Assembly (NCBI RefSeq): GCF_001421485.1 | Contig: NZ_LMKK01000003.1 | Location: forward strand, 682,001 to 746,000 | Direction: 5' to 3' | DNA length: 64,000 nt | Source: Agreia sp. Leaf210 | Lineage (GTDB): Bacteria; Actinomycetota; Actinomycetes; Actinomycetales; Microbacteriaceae | In this document: piece after piece, positions 50,783 through 60,050 of the stretch | Layout: each line of letters opens with the position of its first letter | Numbering within the stretch: position 1 is the stretch's first letter | The notes under the pieces: generated by a model | Told to the model about the DNA's origin: nothing | Seen by the model: only the letters and a program-made list of their open reading frames with translations | The model's database searches: none | Translations under genes and position numbers: made by a program

Positions 50783-52519
50783 TTACTTCACCTTCTCGGA
50801 TGCTGTGTCGTACGTGGGAGCGTCTGGCGCGTCTTTCGCCGGCCCCACTCCGAACGGGATGCCCGCCTCGGGGTGGTTGAGGTCGAATGCGGGAGACTCG
50901 CTGCGGATGCGCGGAATCGACGTGAAGTTGTGCCGCGGCGGCGGGCACGAGGTGGCCCATTCGAGAGATCGCGAGTATCCCCACGGGTCGTTGACCGTGA
51001 CCTTCGGAGCCCGGCGAGCCGTGATGTACACGTTCAGGAAGAAAGGCACCAGGGACGCGGCCAGCAGGAACGCACCGACTGTCGAGACCTGGTTCATCGA
51101 GGTGAATCCGTCCTGCGGCGAGTACGTGGCGTAACGACGAGGCATACCCACAACGCCGAGCCAGTGCTGAATCAGGAATGTGGTGTGGAAGCCGATGAAC
51201 AGCATCCAGAAGTGCCACTTGCCCAGGGTCTCGTTGAGCATCTTGCCGGTCCACTTGGGCCACCAGAAGTAGAACCCGCTGAACATGGCGAAGACGACGG
51301 TCCCGAAGACGACGTAGTGGAAGTGGGCCACGACGAAATACGAGTCCGAGACATGGAAGTCGAGCGGCGGCGACGCCAGGATGACGCCGGTGAGTCCACC
51401 GAACGTGAACGTGATGAGGAAGCCGATGGCCCACAGCATGGGCGTCTCGAAGGTGACGGAACCTCGCCACATCGTGCCGATCCAGTTGAAGATCTTCACA
51501 CCCGTGGGAACCGCGATCAGCATGGTCATCAGGGCGAAGAAGGGCAGCAGCACCGAGCCCGTGACATACATGTGGTGAGCCCAGACGGTGACCGAGAGCG
51601 CTGCGATGGAGATCGTCGCGTAGATCAGCGTCTTGTAGCCGAAGATCGGCTTGCGACTGAAGACTGGGAACACTTCCGACACGATGCCGAAGAACGGCAG
51701 CGCGATGATGTAGACCTCGGGGTGACCGAAGAACCAGAAGAGGTGCTGCCAGAGCAGCACTCCCCCGTTGGCAGCGTCGTAGACATGCGCACCGAGGATG
51801 CGGTCGGCACCGAGAGCGAACAGAGCGGCCGCGAGAACCGGGAACGCCATCAGCACGAGGATGGACGTGACGAGGATGTTCCAGGTGAAGATCGGCATGC
51901 GGAACATGGTCATACCCGGCGCACGCATCGTGATGATGGTGGTGATGAAGTTCACCGCTCCGAGAATCGTTCCGAATCCCGAGATTCCCAGGCCTATGAC
52001 CCAGAGGTTTCCGCCGTCACCCGGGGTGAACGTCTCGCTCGAGAGAGGAGCGTACGCGAACCATCCGAACGAGGCCGCGCCCTGGGGGGTGAGGAAGCCT
52101 GCGACAGCAATGAGGCTGCCGAAGCTGTAGAGCCAGTATGCGAAGGCGTTCAGTCGCGGGAAGGCGACGTCGGGCGCTCCGATCTGCAGCGGCATGAGGA
52201 CGTTTGCGAAACCCGCGAACAGCGGGGTCGCGAACATCAGCAGCATGATCGTGCCGTGCATGGTGAACAGCTGGTTGTACTGGTCCTTGGTCTGCAGGAT
52301 CTCGAGCCCGGGCTCGAAGAGCTGAGCACGGATGACCAGCGCCATCACTCCACCGAGGCAGAAGTAGATGAACGAGGAGATCAGGTACATGTACCCGATG
52401 GTCTTGTGGTCGGTGGAGGTGATCCACTTGACCAGGACGTTGCCCTTGCGCTCAGCGCTGCGGGACTGTCCGTCGTTGAGGGCCTGACCGGTGGTCGGCG
52501 CTACGGCTGTGGTCGTCAT
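50783..52519 (-). CDS. ctaD: Cytochrome c oxidase subunit I CtaD
   Basis: The catalytic aa3 subunit, 578 residues, 12 helices. The conserved regions include [13 protein letters not shown] (haem a), [11 protein letters not shown] (CuB His-Tyr), WAHHMYVTG (CuB His pair) and [14 protein letters not shown] (haem a3/a His). ATG start, 3-bp gap to ctaF. Confidence 0.96.
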   Translation of the reverse strand: MTTTAVAPTTGQALNDGQSRSAERKGNVLVKWITSTDHKTIGYMYLISSFIYFCLGGVMALVIRAQLFEPGLEILQTKDQYNQLFTMHGTIMLLMFATPLFAGFANVLMPLQIGAPDVAFPRLNAFAYWLYSFGSLIAVAGFLTPQGAASFGWFAYAPLSSETFTPGDGGNLWVIGLGISGFGTILGAVNFITTIITMRAPGMTMFRMPIFTWNILVTSILVLMAFPVLAAALFALGADRILGAHVYDAANGGVLLWQHLFWFFGHPEVYIIALPFFGIVSEVFPVFSRKPIFGYKTLIYATISIAALSVTVWAHHMYVTGSVLLPFFALMTMLIAVPTGVKIFNWIGTMWRGSVTFETPMLWAIGFLITFTFGGLTGVILASPPLDFHVSDSYFVVAHFHYVVFGTVVFAMFSGFYFWWPKWTGKMLNETLGKWHFWMLFIGFHTTFLIQHWLGVVGMPRRYATYSPQDGFTSMNQVSTVGAFLLAASLVPFFLNVYITARRAPKVTVNDPWGYSRSLEWATSCPPPRHNFTSIPRIRSESPAFDLNHPEAGIPFGVGPAKDAPDAPTYDTASEKVK

Positions 52520-52529
52520 GTGCGTTCCC

Positions 52530-53396
52530 CTACTCCGCTACCCGGGGCGACGTCGTGCCGGGGAGGTTCTGATTTCTGTCGTACTCGTGTCCGAGCTGGC
52601 CGTTGAAGCCGGCGTCCTTCAGAGACTTGATATACGCGTCGTATTCGTCTTGAGAGACGACCTTGACGTTGAAGAGCATGAGCGAGTGATACTCGCCACA
52701 GAGCTCGGCGCACTTACCGCTGTACGTTCCCTCTCGCTCCGGCGTGACGTACATGTAGTTCGTCTTGCCGGGGATCATGTCTTTCTTGTAGAGGAAGTCG
52801 ATGACCCAGAAGGAGTGGATGACGTCGCGAGCCTCGAGCTGGATCTCGATCTTCTTGCCGACGGGCAGGTAGAGCGTGGGGATCTCGGACTCGACAAGCG
52901 TGCCCTTGGCGTCGTCGGGGTCTTCCTGGCCCTGGATGCCTGCGGAGTAGACGTCTTCGTCGACGTAGTTGAAGTCCCACGCCCACTGCTTGCCGTAGAC
53001 GGCGATCGTCACATCGGGGTCGTCGTACTTGGCCTCGATGGCCGACTGGTCACGAGCGGTGAAGGCGAAGAATCCCAGCACCAGGATCAGAGGGACGACC
53101 GTGTAGAAGATCTCGATCGGCATGTTGTAGCGCAGCTGAGCGGGAAGACCGGTCTGTCCGCGGCGACGGCGGTAGACGATCACGGCCCAGAGCGTCAGGC
53201 CCCAGGTGATGACTCCGACGATGAGGAGCACGATCCACGACGTGACCCAGAGTCCGATCACGCGGTCGACGTTGTTCGTCGTGCCGGGTTCGGTGGGCAG
53301 CCATCCCTGCAGCTGCTGCTGAGTGCAGCCTGCGAGGAGGAGTGCAAGGGTGGCCGCAATGGGAATTGCAGCCAGGCGGAGACGTCGAGAGCGCAC
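52530..53396 (-). CDS. ctaC: Cytochrome c oxidase subunit II CtaC
   Basis: Carries the CuA centre. A lipoprotein signal with lipobox LLAGC (Cys24) is followed by two membrane helices and the cupredoxin domain, with CuA ligands in [14 protein letters not shown]. 288 residues, GTG start. First gene of ctaC-ctaD-ctaF, 10 bp before ctaD. Confidence 0.95.
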   Translation of the reverse strand: MRSRRLRLAAIPIAATLALLLAGCTQQQLQGWLPTEPGTTNNVDRVIGLWVTSWIVLLIVGVITWGLTLWAVIVYRRRRGQTGLPAQLRYNMPIEIFYTVVPLILVLGFFAFTARDQSAIEAKYDDPDVTIAVYGKQWAWDFNYVDEDVYSAGIQGQEDPDDAKGTLVESEIPTLYLPVGKKIEIQLEARDVIHSFWVIDFLYKKDMIPGKTNYMYVTPEREGTYSGKCAELCGEYHSLMLFNVKVVSQDEYDAYIKSLKDAGFNGQLGHEYDRNQNLPGTTSPRVAE

Positions 53397-53491
53397 CAGT
53401 TACCTTTCGGAAGACTGTCGGAGGAACTACCGACAAGTGTAGAGAACCGTGCTCTAGCCTACTCGACATAACACGCGCGCCTGAATCCACA

Positions 53492-53554
53492 AAGGGAGCC
53501 GCTTGACAGCGACTCCCTTGCGGAACAGCGTAATTCCGGGCCTCTGCGGGCCCG
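53492..53554 (-). terminator. Tandem hairpins downstream of erpA
   Basis: CGGGCC/GGCCCG (53537-53554) lies just after the erpA stop. A second hairpin, AAGGGAGCCGC (53492-53502) with 53509-53519 (one mismatch), is followed on the minus strand by TTTG. Together they separate erpA from ctaC. Confidence 0.65.
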
Positions 53555-53559
53555 AAGAA

Positions 53560-53922
53560 TCAGTGGAACGAATCGCCGCAGGCGCAGCTTCCGCCGGCGT
53601 TGGGGTTGTCGATCGTGAAGCCCTGCTTCTGGATGGTGTCTTCGAAGTCGATGGTCGCGCCATCGAGGTAGGGAACGCTCATCTCATCGACGATCACCTC
53701 GACACCGTTGTAGTCGACGACGGCATCGCCATCGAGCTGGCGCTCGTCGAAGTACAGCTGGTAGATGAGGCCCGAGCAGCCGCCGGGCTGCACGGCGACG
53801 CGCAGCCGGAGGTCTTCACGACCCTCCTGGATGAGGAGGCTACGCACCTTCTCTGCTGCGGCGTCGGTGACGCCCACGCGGTGGCTGGGAGCCTCGGTCT
53901 GGGTCAATACGGTGTCGCTCAT
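53560..53922 (-). CDS. erpA: Iron-sulfur cluster insertion protein ErpA (HesB/IscA family)
   Basis: A 120-residue A-type Fe-S carrier. The three ligand cysteines are Cys49 (GGCSGL) and the CAC pair 113/115 (SCACGDSF). AGGAG precedes the ATG. It is next to the oxidase genes, as in other Actinobacteria. Confidence 0.94.
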   Translation of the reverse strand: MSDTVLTQTEAPSHRVGVTDAAAEKVRSLLIQEGREDLRLRVAVQPGGCSGLIYQLYFDERQLDGDAVVDYNGVEVIVDEMSVPYLDGATIDFEDTIQKQGFTIDNPNAGGSCACGDSFH

Positions 53923-53948
53923 GGCTGCTCCTAGTAAGTCGGGAAAGC

Positions 53949-53986
53949 ACGTGCGTCGTGATGCGCGATGTATCGCACACGCACGT
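53949..53986. promoter_or_regulatory. Nested inverted repeats upstream of erpA
   Basis: ACGTGCGT (53949-53956) with ACGCACGT (53979-53986), enclosing GCGAT-GT-ATCGC (53965-53976). The site is between the end of the M20 gene and the erpA start, so it may be an operator for erpA or a terminator for the upstream gene. Confidence 0.4.
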
Positions 53987-54030
53987 CGCTACTCGTCAGT
54001 CTAAACACGCAAACCCTGCTCGGGCGGAAT

Positions 54031-55461
54031 TCATTCCGCCAGCTGCTCGAGAGTTCGCTCGTTCAGACGCGCGAGCAGAAGCGCTTCGCTCACGATCGCG
54101 CGCTTCAGCACGCCCAGGTGCTGGGATTCGTTGGGGCTGTGCGCCCGGGTGTCGGGGTCTTCGACTCCTGTTACGAGAATCTGCGCCGCAGGAAACACGC
54201 GGGCGAGGTCGGAGATGAATGGAATGGATCCGCCGATCCCCGTCTCTACGGCTTCGACGCCCCACCCGTTTCTCATGGCCGTCTTCGCTTCGCGCACGGC
54301 CCAGCCGCTCGTATCGACGAGGAACGCGTCACCGAGGTCGACATCGCTGAACTCGATCGCGGCCCCGAAGGGGGCATTATCGCGCAGGTGCTTCTCGATC
54401 GCGTCGAACGCATCGCTCGCCTTCTGACCCGGTGCGATGCGAGAGCTGATGCGCACGGCCACCTGCGGCAAGAGCGTATTGGATGCGTTGGCGACGCTGG
54501 GTGCATCGATTCCGGTGACGCTGATGGCCGGCTGAAACCACAGACGCGACAGGATCGAACCATGGCCGATGCTCGTGACGCCGTCCACGAATCCCGCCTC
54601 GTGCGCCAGCTGGCTTTCGGGATAGTCCGGCGTCACGTCCTGTGTGCCGACGAGTCCATCGACGGCGACGGAGCCGTCGTCGCCATGCAGCGACGCGAGG
54701 AGCCGGACGGTCGCGAGCATCGCATCCGGAGCGGCGCCGCCGAACATGCCCGAGTGCGACGCGTGCTCGAGCGTTCGCACGGTGAGCTTGAAGGTGACGT
54801 TGCCACGAAGGCTGATCGTGATGGCCGGGGTGTCGATGTTCCAGTTGTCGGAGTCCGCGACGACGATAACGTCGGCCTCGAGCTGATCGCGGTGCTTGTC
54901 GAGGAACGCGGAGAACGACCGTGAACCGAATTCCTCCTCGCCCTCGATGAAGACGACCAGTCCCACGTCGAATTCGTTCGCCGTGGCCTCGACGAGCGCG
55001 CGGACGGACGCGATATGCGACACGACGCCCGCTTTGTCGTCGGATGCGCCGCGACCGTAGAGACGGTCGCCGCGGATGGTCGGTTCGTACGGGGCGGACT
55101 CCCAATCGGCGTCGTCGCCGGGAGGCTGGACGTCGTGGTGAGCGTAGAGCAGCACCGTGGGCCGGCCGTTCTTCGCCGCGCGTGACGCCAGCACGGCGGG
55201 CTGGCCGAGAGCGCCCTCCGGGGTCTCTGCCTGCGACACGATCACCGAGTCGAAGGCACCCGTCTCTTCGAGCAGCGAGGCGACGGCGTCAGCACTCTGG
55301 GCGACGAAGGCACGATCGAACGCGTCCCATGACACCGACGGGATTCGCACCAGATCGGTCAGAGTCGCGACGGACCCCGGCATGTTCTGTTCGACGATGC
55401 GCCGGACCTCCGCCTGCAGATCGGTCTCGTCAGAATGCGTCGTGCCCGTGTTCTCAGTCAT
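54031..55461 (-). CDS. M20 family dipeptidase
   Basis: A 476-residue zinc peptidase of the CNDP/PepV-like group. Metal and catalytic segments are LLYAHHDVQPPG, YGRGASDDKAG, FIEGEEEFGS, ADSDNW and a late His (SPNESQHLG). The dimerisation domain includes RTLEHASHSGMFGGAAPD. The start is ATG 55461, with no ribosome-binding site and a TATAAA -10 element nearby, so it is probably leaderless. Confidence 0.9.
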   Translation of the reverse strand: MTENTGTTHSDETDLQAEVRRIVEQNMPGSVATLTDLVRIPSVSWDAFDRAFVAQSADAVASLLEETGAFDSVIVSQAETPEGALGQPAVLASRAAKNGRPTVLLYAHHDVQPPGDDADWESAPYEPTIRGDRLYGRGASDDKAGVVSHIASVRALVEATANEFDVGLVVFIEGEEEFGSRSFSAFLDKHRDQLEADVIVVADSDNWNIDTPAITISLRGNVTFKLTVRTLEHASHSGMFGGAAPDAMLATVRLLASLHGDDGSVAVDGLVGTQDVTPDYPESQLAHEAGFVDGVTSIGHGSILSRLWFQPAISVTGIDAPSVANASNTLLPQVAVRISSRIAPGQKASDAFDAIEKHLRDNAPFGAAIEFSDVDLGDAFLVDTSGWAVREAKTAMRNGWGVEAVETGIGGSIPFISDLARVFPAAQILVTGVEDPDTRAHSPNESQHLGVLKRAIVSEALLLARLNERTLEQLAE

Positions 55462-55471
55462 AGAGGTAAAC

Positions 55472-55479
55472 TTTATACT
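55472..55479. promoter_or_regulatory. Overlapping divergent -10 elements
   Basis: Minus-strand TATAAA (55472-55477) for the dipeptidase gene and plus-strand TATACT (55474-55479) for the DUF3043 gene share four bases. RNA polymerase can serve only one promoter at a time. Confidence 0.5.
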
Positions 55480-55507
55480 TCTGCACTTCTCGGCAAGGAC
55501 GTACATC

Positions 55508-56077
55508 GTGGCCAAAGACAAAGCCCCCGCTCTCGAAGCACCGCTCGAAGACGCCCCTCTCAGCGGCAAAGGCCACGCGACGCCCACGCGCAAAGAACGC
55601 GAAGCGGCGAACAAGCGTCCCCTCGTCGCCGGCGATAACAAAGAGGCCCGCAAGGCCTCGCGAGCGAAACTGCAGGAGTCCCGCGACCGAGCCCGCGTCG
55701 GCATGGCGAACGGCGAGGAGAAATTCCTGCCGATCCGAGACAAGGGGCCGCAGCGCCGCTACGTCCGCGATTACGTCGATGCGCGGTTCAGCCTCGGCGA
55801 GGTCATGATCCCCGTCATGTTCGCCGTGATCCTCGCGACGCTCGTGCCGAACCCCACGGTGCAGACGGCGTTGATGCTGGCCCTGTACGCGTTCGTCGTT
55901 CTGGTCGTCGTCGACAGCCTCCTGCTGGGCTGGCTCGTCACCCGCAAGCTCAAAGCGAAGTTCGGCGAAGAAAAGGTCGAGAAGGGTGTTCGCTGGTACG
56001 CGGCCATGCGCGCGCTGCAGCTGCGTCCCCTGCGCCTGCCCAAGCCTCAGGTGAAGCGCGGCAAATATCCCGTGTGA
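55508..56077 (+). CDS. DUF3043 family membrane protein
   Basis: An actinobacteria-specific protein of 189 residues. A long charged N-terminus (GKGHATPTRKEREAANKRPL, typical of DUF3043) is followed by two membrane helices (VMIPVMFAVILATLVP; ALYAFVVLVVVDSLLLGWLV) and a basic tail. GTG start. Function unknown. Confidence 0.88.
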   Translation: MAKDKAPALEAPLEDAPLSGKGHATPTRKEREAANKRPLVAGDNKEARKASRAKLQESRDRARVGMANGEEKFLPIRDKGPQRRYVRDYVDARFSLGEVMIPVMFAVILATLVPNPTVQTALMLALYAFVVLVVVDSLLLGWLVTRKLKAKFGEEKVEKGVRWYAAMRALQLRPLRLPKPQVKRGKYPV

Positions 56078-56115
56078 ACATTGACGGTCGGTATCCGACG
56101 TCAGACACTGAACCC

Positions 56116-56547
56116 ATGAGGTTCACCACGACCATCGTCCAAGACGGCAACAACGCCGGCATAGAGGTTCCGGCCGACATCATGTCGGCCCTGGGGTCGG
56201 AGAAACGTATCCCGGTCGTGGTCACGCTCGGGTCGCACTCGTACCGCAGCAGCGTCGCGCCGTACAGAGGTCGCTTGATGATCTCGCTGAGTGCGGCCAA
56301 CCGATCCGCGGCGAACGTTGCAGGGGGCGATCAGGTCGAGGTCGAGATCGAGCGCGATACGACCCCTCGAACCGTGACCGTTCCGGCAGACCTCGCTCGC
56401 GTGTTCATCGACGAACCCGACACGAAGGCGCGGTTCGAGGCGCTCTCGTACACGAACCAGAATCGCATCGCGCTGTCGATCGAGTCCGCCAAGACAGACT
56501 CCACTCGGCTGCGACGCGTCGACGCTGCGCTAGCCGAACTCCGCTAG
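56116..56547 (+). CDS. DUF1905/YdeI-type protein
   Basis: 143 residues with an N-terminal DUF1905 beta domain (FTTTIVQDGNNAGIEVPADI and a GRLMISLSAANR strand) and a C-terminal YdeI/OmpD-associated-type helix region (ARFEALSYTNQNRIALSIESAK). An upstream in-frame GTG at 56074 would overlap the DUF3043 gene. Its TAG shares a CTAG with the pyrD stop. Role unknown. Confidence 0.75.
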   Translation: MRFTTTIVQDGNNAGIEVPADIMSALGSEKRIPVVVTLGSHSYRSSVAPYRGRLMISLSAANRSAANVAGGDQVEVEIERDTTPRTVTVPADLARVFIDEPDTKARFEALSYTNQNRIALSIESAKTDSTRLRRVDAALAELR

Positions 56548-57590
56548 ACCCGCTCGACTGCCAGCAGCCGATCCAGGCCACGGTTGATCTGTCGCGCCCA
56601 GAGCGGCCCGCGGTAGAGAAATGCCGTGTACCCCTGCACCAACGTCGCACCGGCGCGCAGTCGCTCGACCACGTCGTCGGCCGTCTCCACTCCGCCGACC
56701 GAGATCACGCAGAGCTCGGCCGGGACGACAGAGCGGATGATGCGCAGGACGTCGATCGATCTCGCCGCGAGCGGTGCCCCTGACAGTCCCCCGGCTCCCG
56801 CTGCGACGACGGTCTTCTCCGTGGTTCGAAGGCCCTCCCGAGACAGCGTCGTATTCGTCGCGATGATGCCATCGAGATCCAGCTCGACGGCGAGTCGCGA
56901 GACTCTCTGCACCTCGTCGTCGGTGAGGTCGGGCGCGATCTTCACGAGAAGCGGGGTCGAACCGGCCTCTGTCTTCACCGCTCTGAGTAGCGGCTCGAGC
57001 TTGTCGATCTCCTGCAGTCCACGCAGGCCGGGCGTGTTCGGCGAGCTGACGTTGACGACGAGGTAATCGGCCACGGGCGCGAGGGCACGCGTGCTCGAGA
57101 TGTAGTCGCCGATCGCATCGTCGACCGCGACGATGCGGCTCTTTCCGATGTTGACACCGATGACGGGCCGCTTGCGGATGCCGGTGGCCTGGGCGACGCG
57201 AAGCGACGCCTCCGCCGCTCCCCCGTTGTTGAACCCCATGCGATTGACGACCGCGCGATCCGCGACGAGACGGAACAGGCGGGGCCGATCGTTGCCGGGC
57301 TGAGGACGGGCCGTGATCGTGCCCACCTCCACGTGTCCGAAGCCGAGCACGCCCAGCCCCTGGATGCCGCGGGCGTCCTTATCGAAACCGGCGGCGAGAC
57401 CGAACGGCGTGGGGAATTCGAGACCGAGCGCGTGCACCGAGTGGGACGACCGTGACGCGGTGAGACGACCGACAATGCCGCCGAGACCGAGTCGCGGAAT
57501 GAGGCGGATCACCGTGAACGCGAGGTGATGCGCCCGCTCCGGATCGATCCGGGTCAGGACATGGGCGAAGAGGAGCGCATACATTCTCAC
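56544..57590 (-). CDS. pyrD: Quinone-dependent dihydroorotate dehydrogenase PyrD
   Basis: A class 2 DHODH of pyrimidine synthesis, 348 residues. The N-terminal helices for membrane/quinone contact are present. It has [12 protein letters not shown], the catalytic Ser region [24 protein letters not shown] and [19 protein letters not shown]. It overlaps nrdR by 4 bp. Confidence 0.95.
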   Translation of the reverse strand: MRMYALLFAHVLTRIDPERAHHLAFTVIRLIPRLGLGGIVGRLTASRSSHSVHALGLEFPTPFGLAAGFDKDARGIQGLGVLGFGHVEVGTITARPQPGNDRPRLFRLVADRAVVNRMGFNNGGAAEASLRVAQATGIRKRPVIGVNIGKSRIVAVDDAIGDYISSTRALAPVADYLVVNVSSPNTPGLRGLQEIDKLEPLLRAVKTEAGSTPLLVKIAPDLTDDEVQRVSRLAVELDLDGIIATNTTLSREGLRTTEKTVVAAGAGGLSGAPLAARSIDVLRIIRSVVPAELCVISVGGVETADDVVERLRAGATLVQGYTAFLYRGPLWARQINRGLDRLLAVERV

Positions 57591-58075
57591 TCGACCGTGG
57601 CTTCGCTGTCGTCGTTCGACCGGGCCGCCTGGTGCTCGACGCGCAGAAGAGTGATGGCTTCTTCGAAGTCTTCGAGCGAATCGAAGCCCTGATAGACACT
57701 GGCGAAGCGCAGATACGCCACTTCATCGAGTTCACGAAGTGGCTGGAGGATGGCGAGACCGATGTCGTTCGCCTCGATCTGGGCAGCCCCACTGAGCCGC
57801 ACGGTCTCTTCGACGCGCTGGGCCAGAATCGCCAGATCGGAATCCGTGACCGGTCGCCCCTGACACGCCTTGCGGACTCCGCTCACGATCTTGTCGCGGC
57901 TGAACGGAACCACGACGCCGCTGCGCTTGATGACGTTCAGGCTCGCGGTCTCCGTCGTACTGAACCGTCGACCGCACTCGGGGCACTGGCGGCGTCGCCT
58001 GATGGCGAGGCCGTCGTCGGTCGTCCGGGAATCGACGACTCGCGAATCCGGATAGCGGCAGTATGGGCAGTACAT
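57587..58075 (-). CDS. nrdR: Transcriptional repressor NrdR
   Basis: Represses ribonucleotide reductase genes. 162 residues with a zinc ribbon (Cys3, 6, 31, 34) and an ATP-cone domain (about 46-136; [17 protein letters not shown]). It lies between hisD and pyrD, all on the same strand. Confidence 0.96.
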   Translation of the reverse strand: MYCPYCRYPDSRVVDSRTTDDGLAIRRRRQCPECGRRFSTTETASLNVIKRSGVVVPFSRDKIVSGVRKACQGRPVTDSDLAILAQRVEETVRLSGAAQIEANDIGLAILQPLRELDEVAYLRFASVYQGFDSLEDFEEAITLLRVEHQAARSNDDSEATVE

Positions 58076-58084
58076 GTCTCTGGC

Positions 58085-59401
58085 CTAACGGTCGGGAGTG
58101 GTGAAGCGTACCGCCACGGCCTCGGCGTGCGCCGGGAGGTTCTCTGACTCGGCGAGAGCGTGGATACGATCCTTGACCTCGCCGAGGGCGGCACGGTCGT
58201 AGCGGATGAGCTGCTGGGGACGCAGGAAGGTGTACGCACCGAGGCCGGAGGAGAATCGCGACTGGCCCCCTGTCGGAAGCACGTGGTTGGAACCCGCCAG
58301 ATAGTCGCCGAGACTCACCGGCGAATACGCCCCGATGAAGATGGCTCCGGCGTTGTGGATGTTCGACACGACCGTATCGGGATCGGTCGTCTGGATCTCG
58401 AGGTGCTCGGGACCGTAGGCGTTGCTGAACTCGGCGGCCGCCGACAGGTCGTCGACGAGCACGATCGCCGACTGCACTCCGTCGAGCGCGACAGCGACCC
58501 TCGTGGCGTGCCTGGTCGACCGTGCGACCTGGTCGAGGAGCGAGCGCACCTGATCTGCGAGATCGGCAGAATCGGTCACGAGCACCGCTGCGGCGAGTTC
58601 GTCGTGCTCCGCCTGGCTCACCAGGTCGGCCGTGACGAATGCGGCATCGGCGCTCGCATCGGCGATGACCAGGATTTCTGTGGGGCCCGCTTCGGAGTCG
58701 ATTCCCGTTCGTGCGCCGACGATGCGTTTCGCCGCGGCGACGTAGACGTTGCCCGGACCGGTGATCACCTGCACGGGGTGGAGGTCGAGGGCCGGGATGC
58801 CGTAGGCGAGTGCACCGATGGCGCCAGCTCCGCCCATCGCGTAGACCTCGGTGATGCCCAGGAGTCCGGCGGCGCCGAGAATCGTCGGATGCACCGAACC
58901 GCCGAATTCCTTCTGCGCGGGCGACACCAGGGCGATCGATGCGACGCCGGCCACCTGAGCGGGAACGACGTTCATCACCACGCTCGACGGATAGACGGCC
59001 TTGCCTCCGGGCACGTAGAGACCGACCCGCTCGACAGGGTGCCAGCGCTGCTCGACGACGGCACCCTCGCCCAGGGTCGTGGTCGTGGCCGGCGGAACCT
59101 GAGCGCGGGTCGCCTGACGCACACGCTCGATCGCCTCCTCGAGGGCACTGCGTACATCGGGATCGAGCTGGGCCACCGCCTCGTCTATCTCCGACTGCGC
59201 GACGCGGATCGACTGCGGTGCGACACCGTCGAATTTCTGGGCCTGGTCGAGGATCGCCTGCTCTCCCCTCTCGATGACGTCATCGATCAGCTGCTGCGCT
59301 GCGACCCGCGCTACCGATACGTCGGTAAGCGACCGAGGCACGAGGTCGATGAGTTCTGAAGGGCTAGGCTTGTGACCCCGAAGGTCGATCGTCTGAATCA
59401 T
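58085..59401 (-). CDS. hisD: Histidinol dehydrogenase HisD
   Basis: The last step of histidine synthesis. 438 residues with the zinc/NAD regions GLYVPGGKAVYPSSV, GPGNVYVAAAKR, the glutamate/histidine pair in SQAEHDELA and the late GPEHLEI. The start is ATG 59401. It is isolated from the other his genes in this window. Confidence 0.95.
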   Translation of the reverse strand: MIQTIDLRGHKPSPSELIDLVPRSLTDVSVARVAAQQLIDDVIERGEQAILDQAQKFDGVAPQSIRVAQSEIDEAVAQLDPDVRSALEEAIERVRQATRAQVPPATTTTLGEGAVVEQRWHPVERVGLYVPGGKAVYPSSVVMNVVPAQVAGVASIALVSPAQKEFGGSVHPTILGAAGLLGITEVYAMGGAGAIGALAYGIPALDLHPVQVITGPGNVYVAAAKRIVGARTGIDSEAGPTEILVIADASADAAFVTADLVSQAEHDELAAAVLVTDSADLADQVRSLLDQVARSTRHATRVAVALDGVQSAIVLVDDLSAAAEFSNAYGPEHLEIQTTDPDTVVSNIHNAGAIFIGAYSPVSLGDYLAGSNHVLPTGGQSRFSSGLGAYTFLRPQQLIRYDRAALGEVKDRIHALAESENLPAHAEAVAVRFTTPDR

Positions 59402-59483
59402 GGCCTGTCCATTGTATTGGCCGATCATCATCGGCGGCCGCCGTCGGGAATAGCTCACACGCAGTGTCGAGTTGGAGGACAGT

Positions 59484-60023
59484 GTGACCGATACAACGCA
59501 GCCGGACGCCCCCGAGGGCACATCTTCTCAGCCGCAGACCCCCGACGATCTTCTCGCGTTCAAACAGGCGTTTCGACGGCACGCCGCAGGGGTCGCCGTC
59601 GTCACTGCCCTCTCGCCTGAGGGTTCGCCGGTCGGTTTCACGGCCACGTCGTTGTCGTCGCTCTCTGCCGTGCCTCCGATGGCGACCTTCAACATGGCCC
59701 GCTCGGCCAGCGCATGGCGAGCGATCGCCGAGACCGACTACGTGGCGATCCACATGCTCGGAGCGCGAAACAGGCCCGTGGCCGAGATCATGTCCGGCGA
59801 CCACGCGCTTCGTTTCTCGGGCGACCACTGGCACGTCGGCCCGCACGGGCTTGCCGTATTGAACGACGTGACCGCGTGGATGGTGGGCCGCATCATCGGA
59901 CGGATGCCGCTGCACAACAACGCCGTCGTCGCCGTGCAGGTGGAGCAGGGTGGCCTCGGTGACGACGACGAGGCACTCCTCTACCACGAGCGCGCGTACC
60001 GCCTGCTCGGCGATCACGCCTGA
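59484..60023 (+). CDS. Flavin reductase family protein
   Basis: A 179-residue FMN-binding split-barrel reductase of the HpaC/RutF type, with HAAGVAVVTALSPEGSPVGF and FTATSLSSLSAVPPMATF. GTG 59484 is preferred because GGAGG lies just upstream; TTG 59472 is less likely. It probably supplies reduced flavin to an unlinked oxygenase. Confidence 0.86.
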   Translation: MTDTTQPDAPEGTSSQPQTPDDLLAFKQAFRRHAAGVAVVTALSPEGSPVGFTATSLSSLSAVPPMATFNMARSASAWRAIAETDYVAIHMLGARNRPVAEIMSGDHALRFSGDHWHVGPHGLAVLNDVTAWMVGRIIGRMPLHNNAVVAVQVEQGGLGDDDEALLYHERAYRLLGDHA

Positions 60024-60050
60024 GCGCGGATCAGACCGCAGGCGCGTGCG

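Noticed and set aside
59402-59483. Histidine leader peptide upstream of hisD
   Set aside because: The upstream codons contain no run of His codons and no attenuator-like hairpins.
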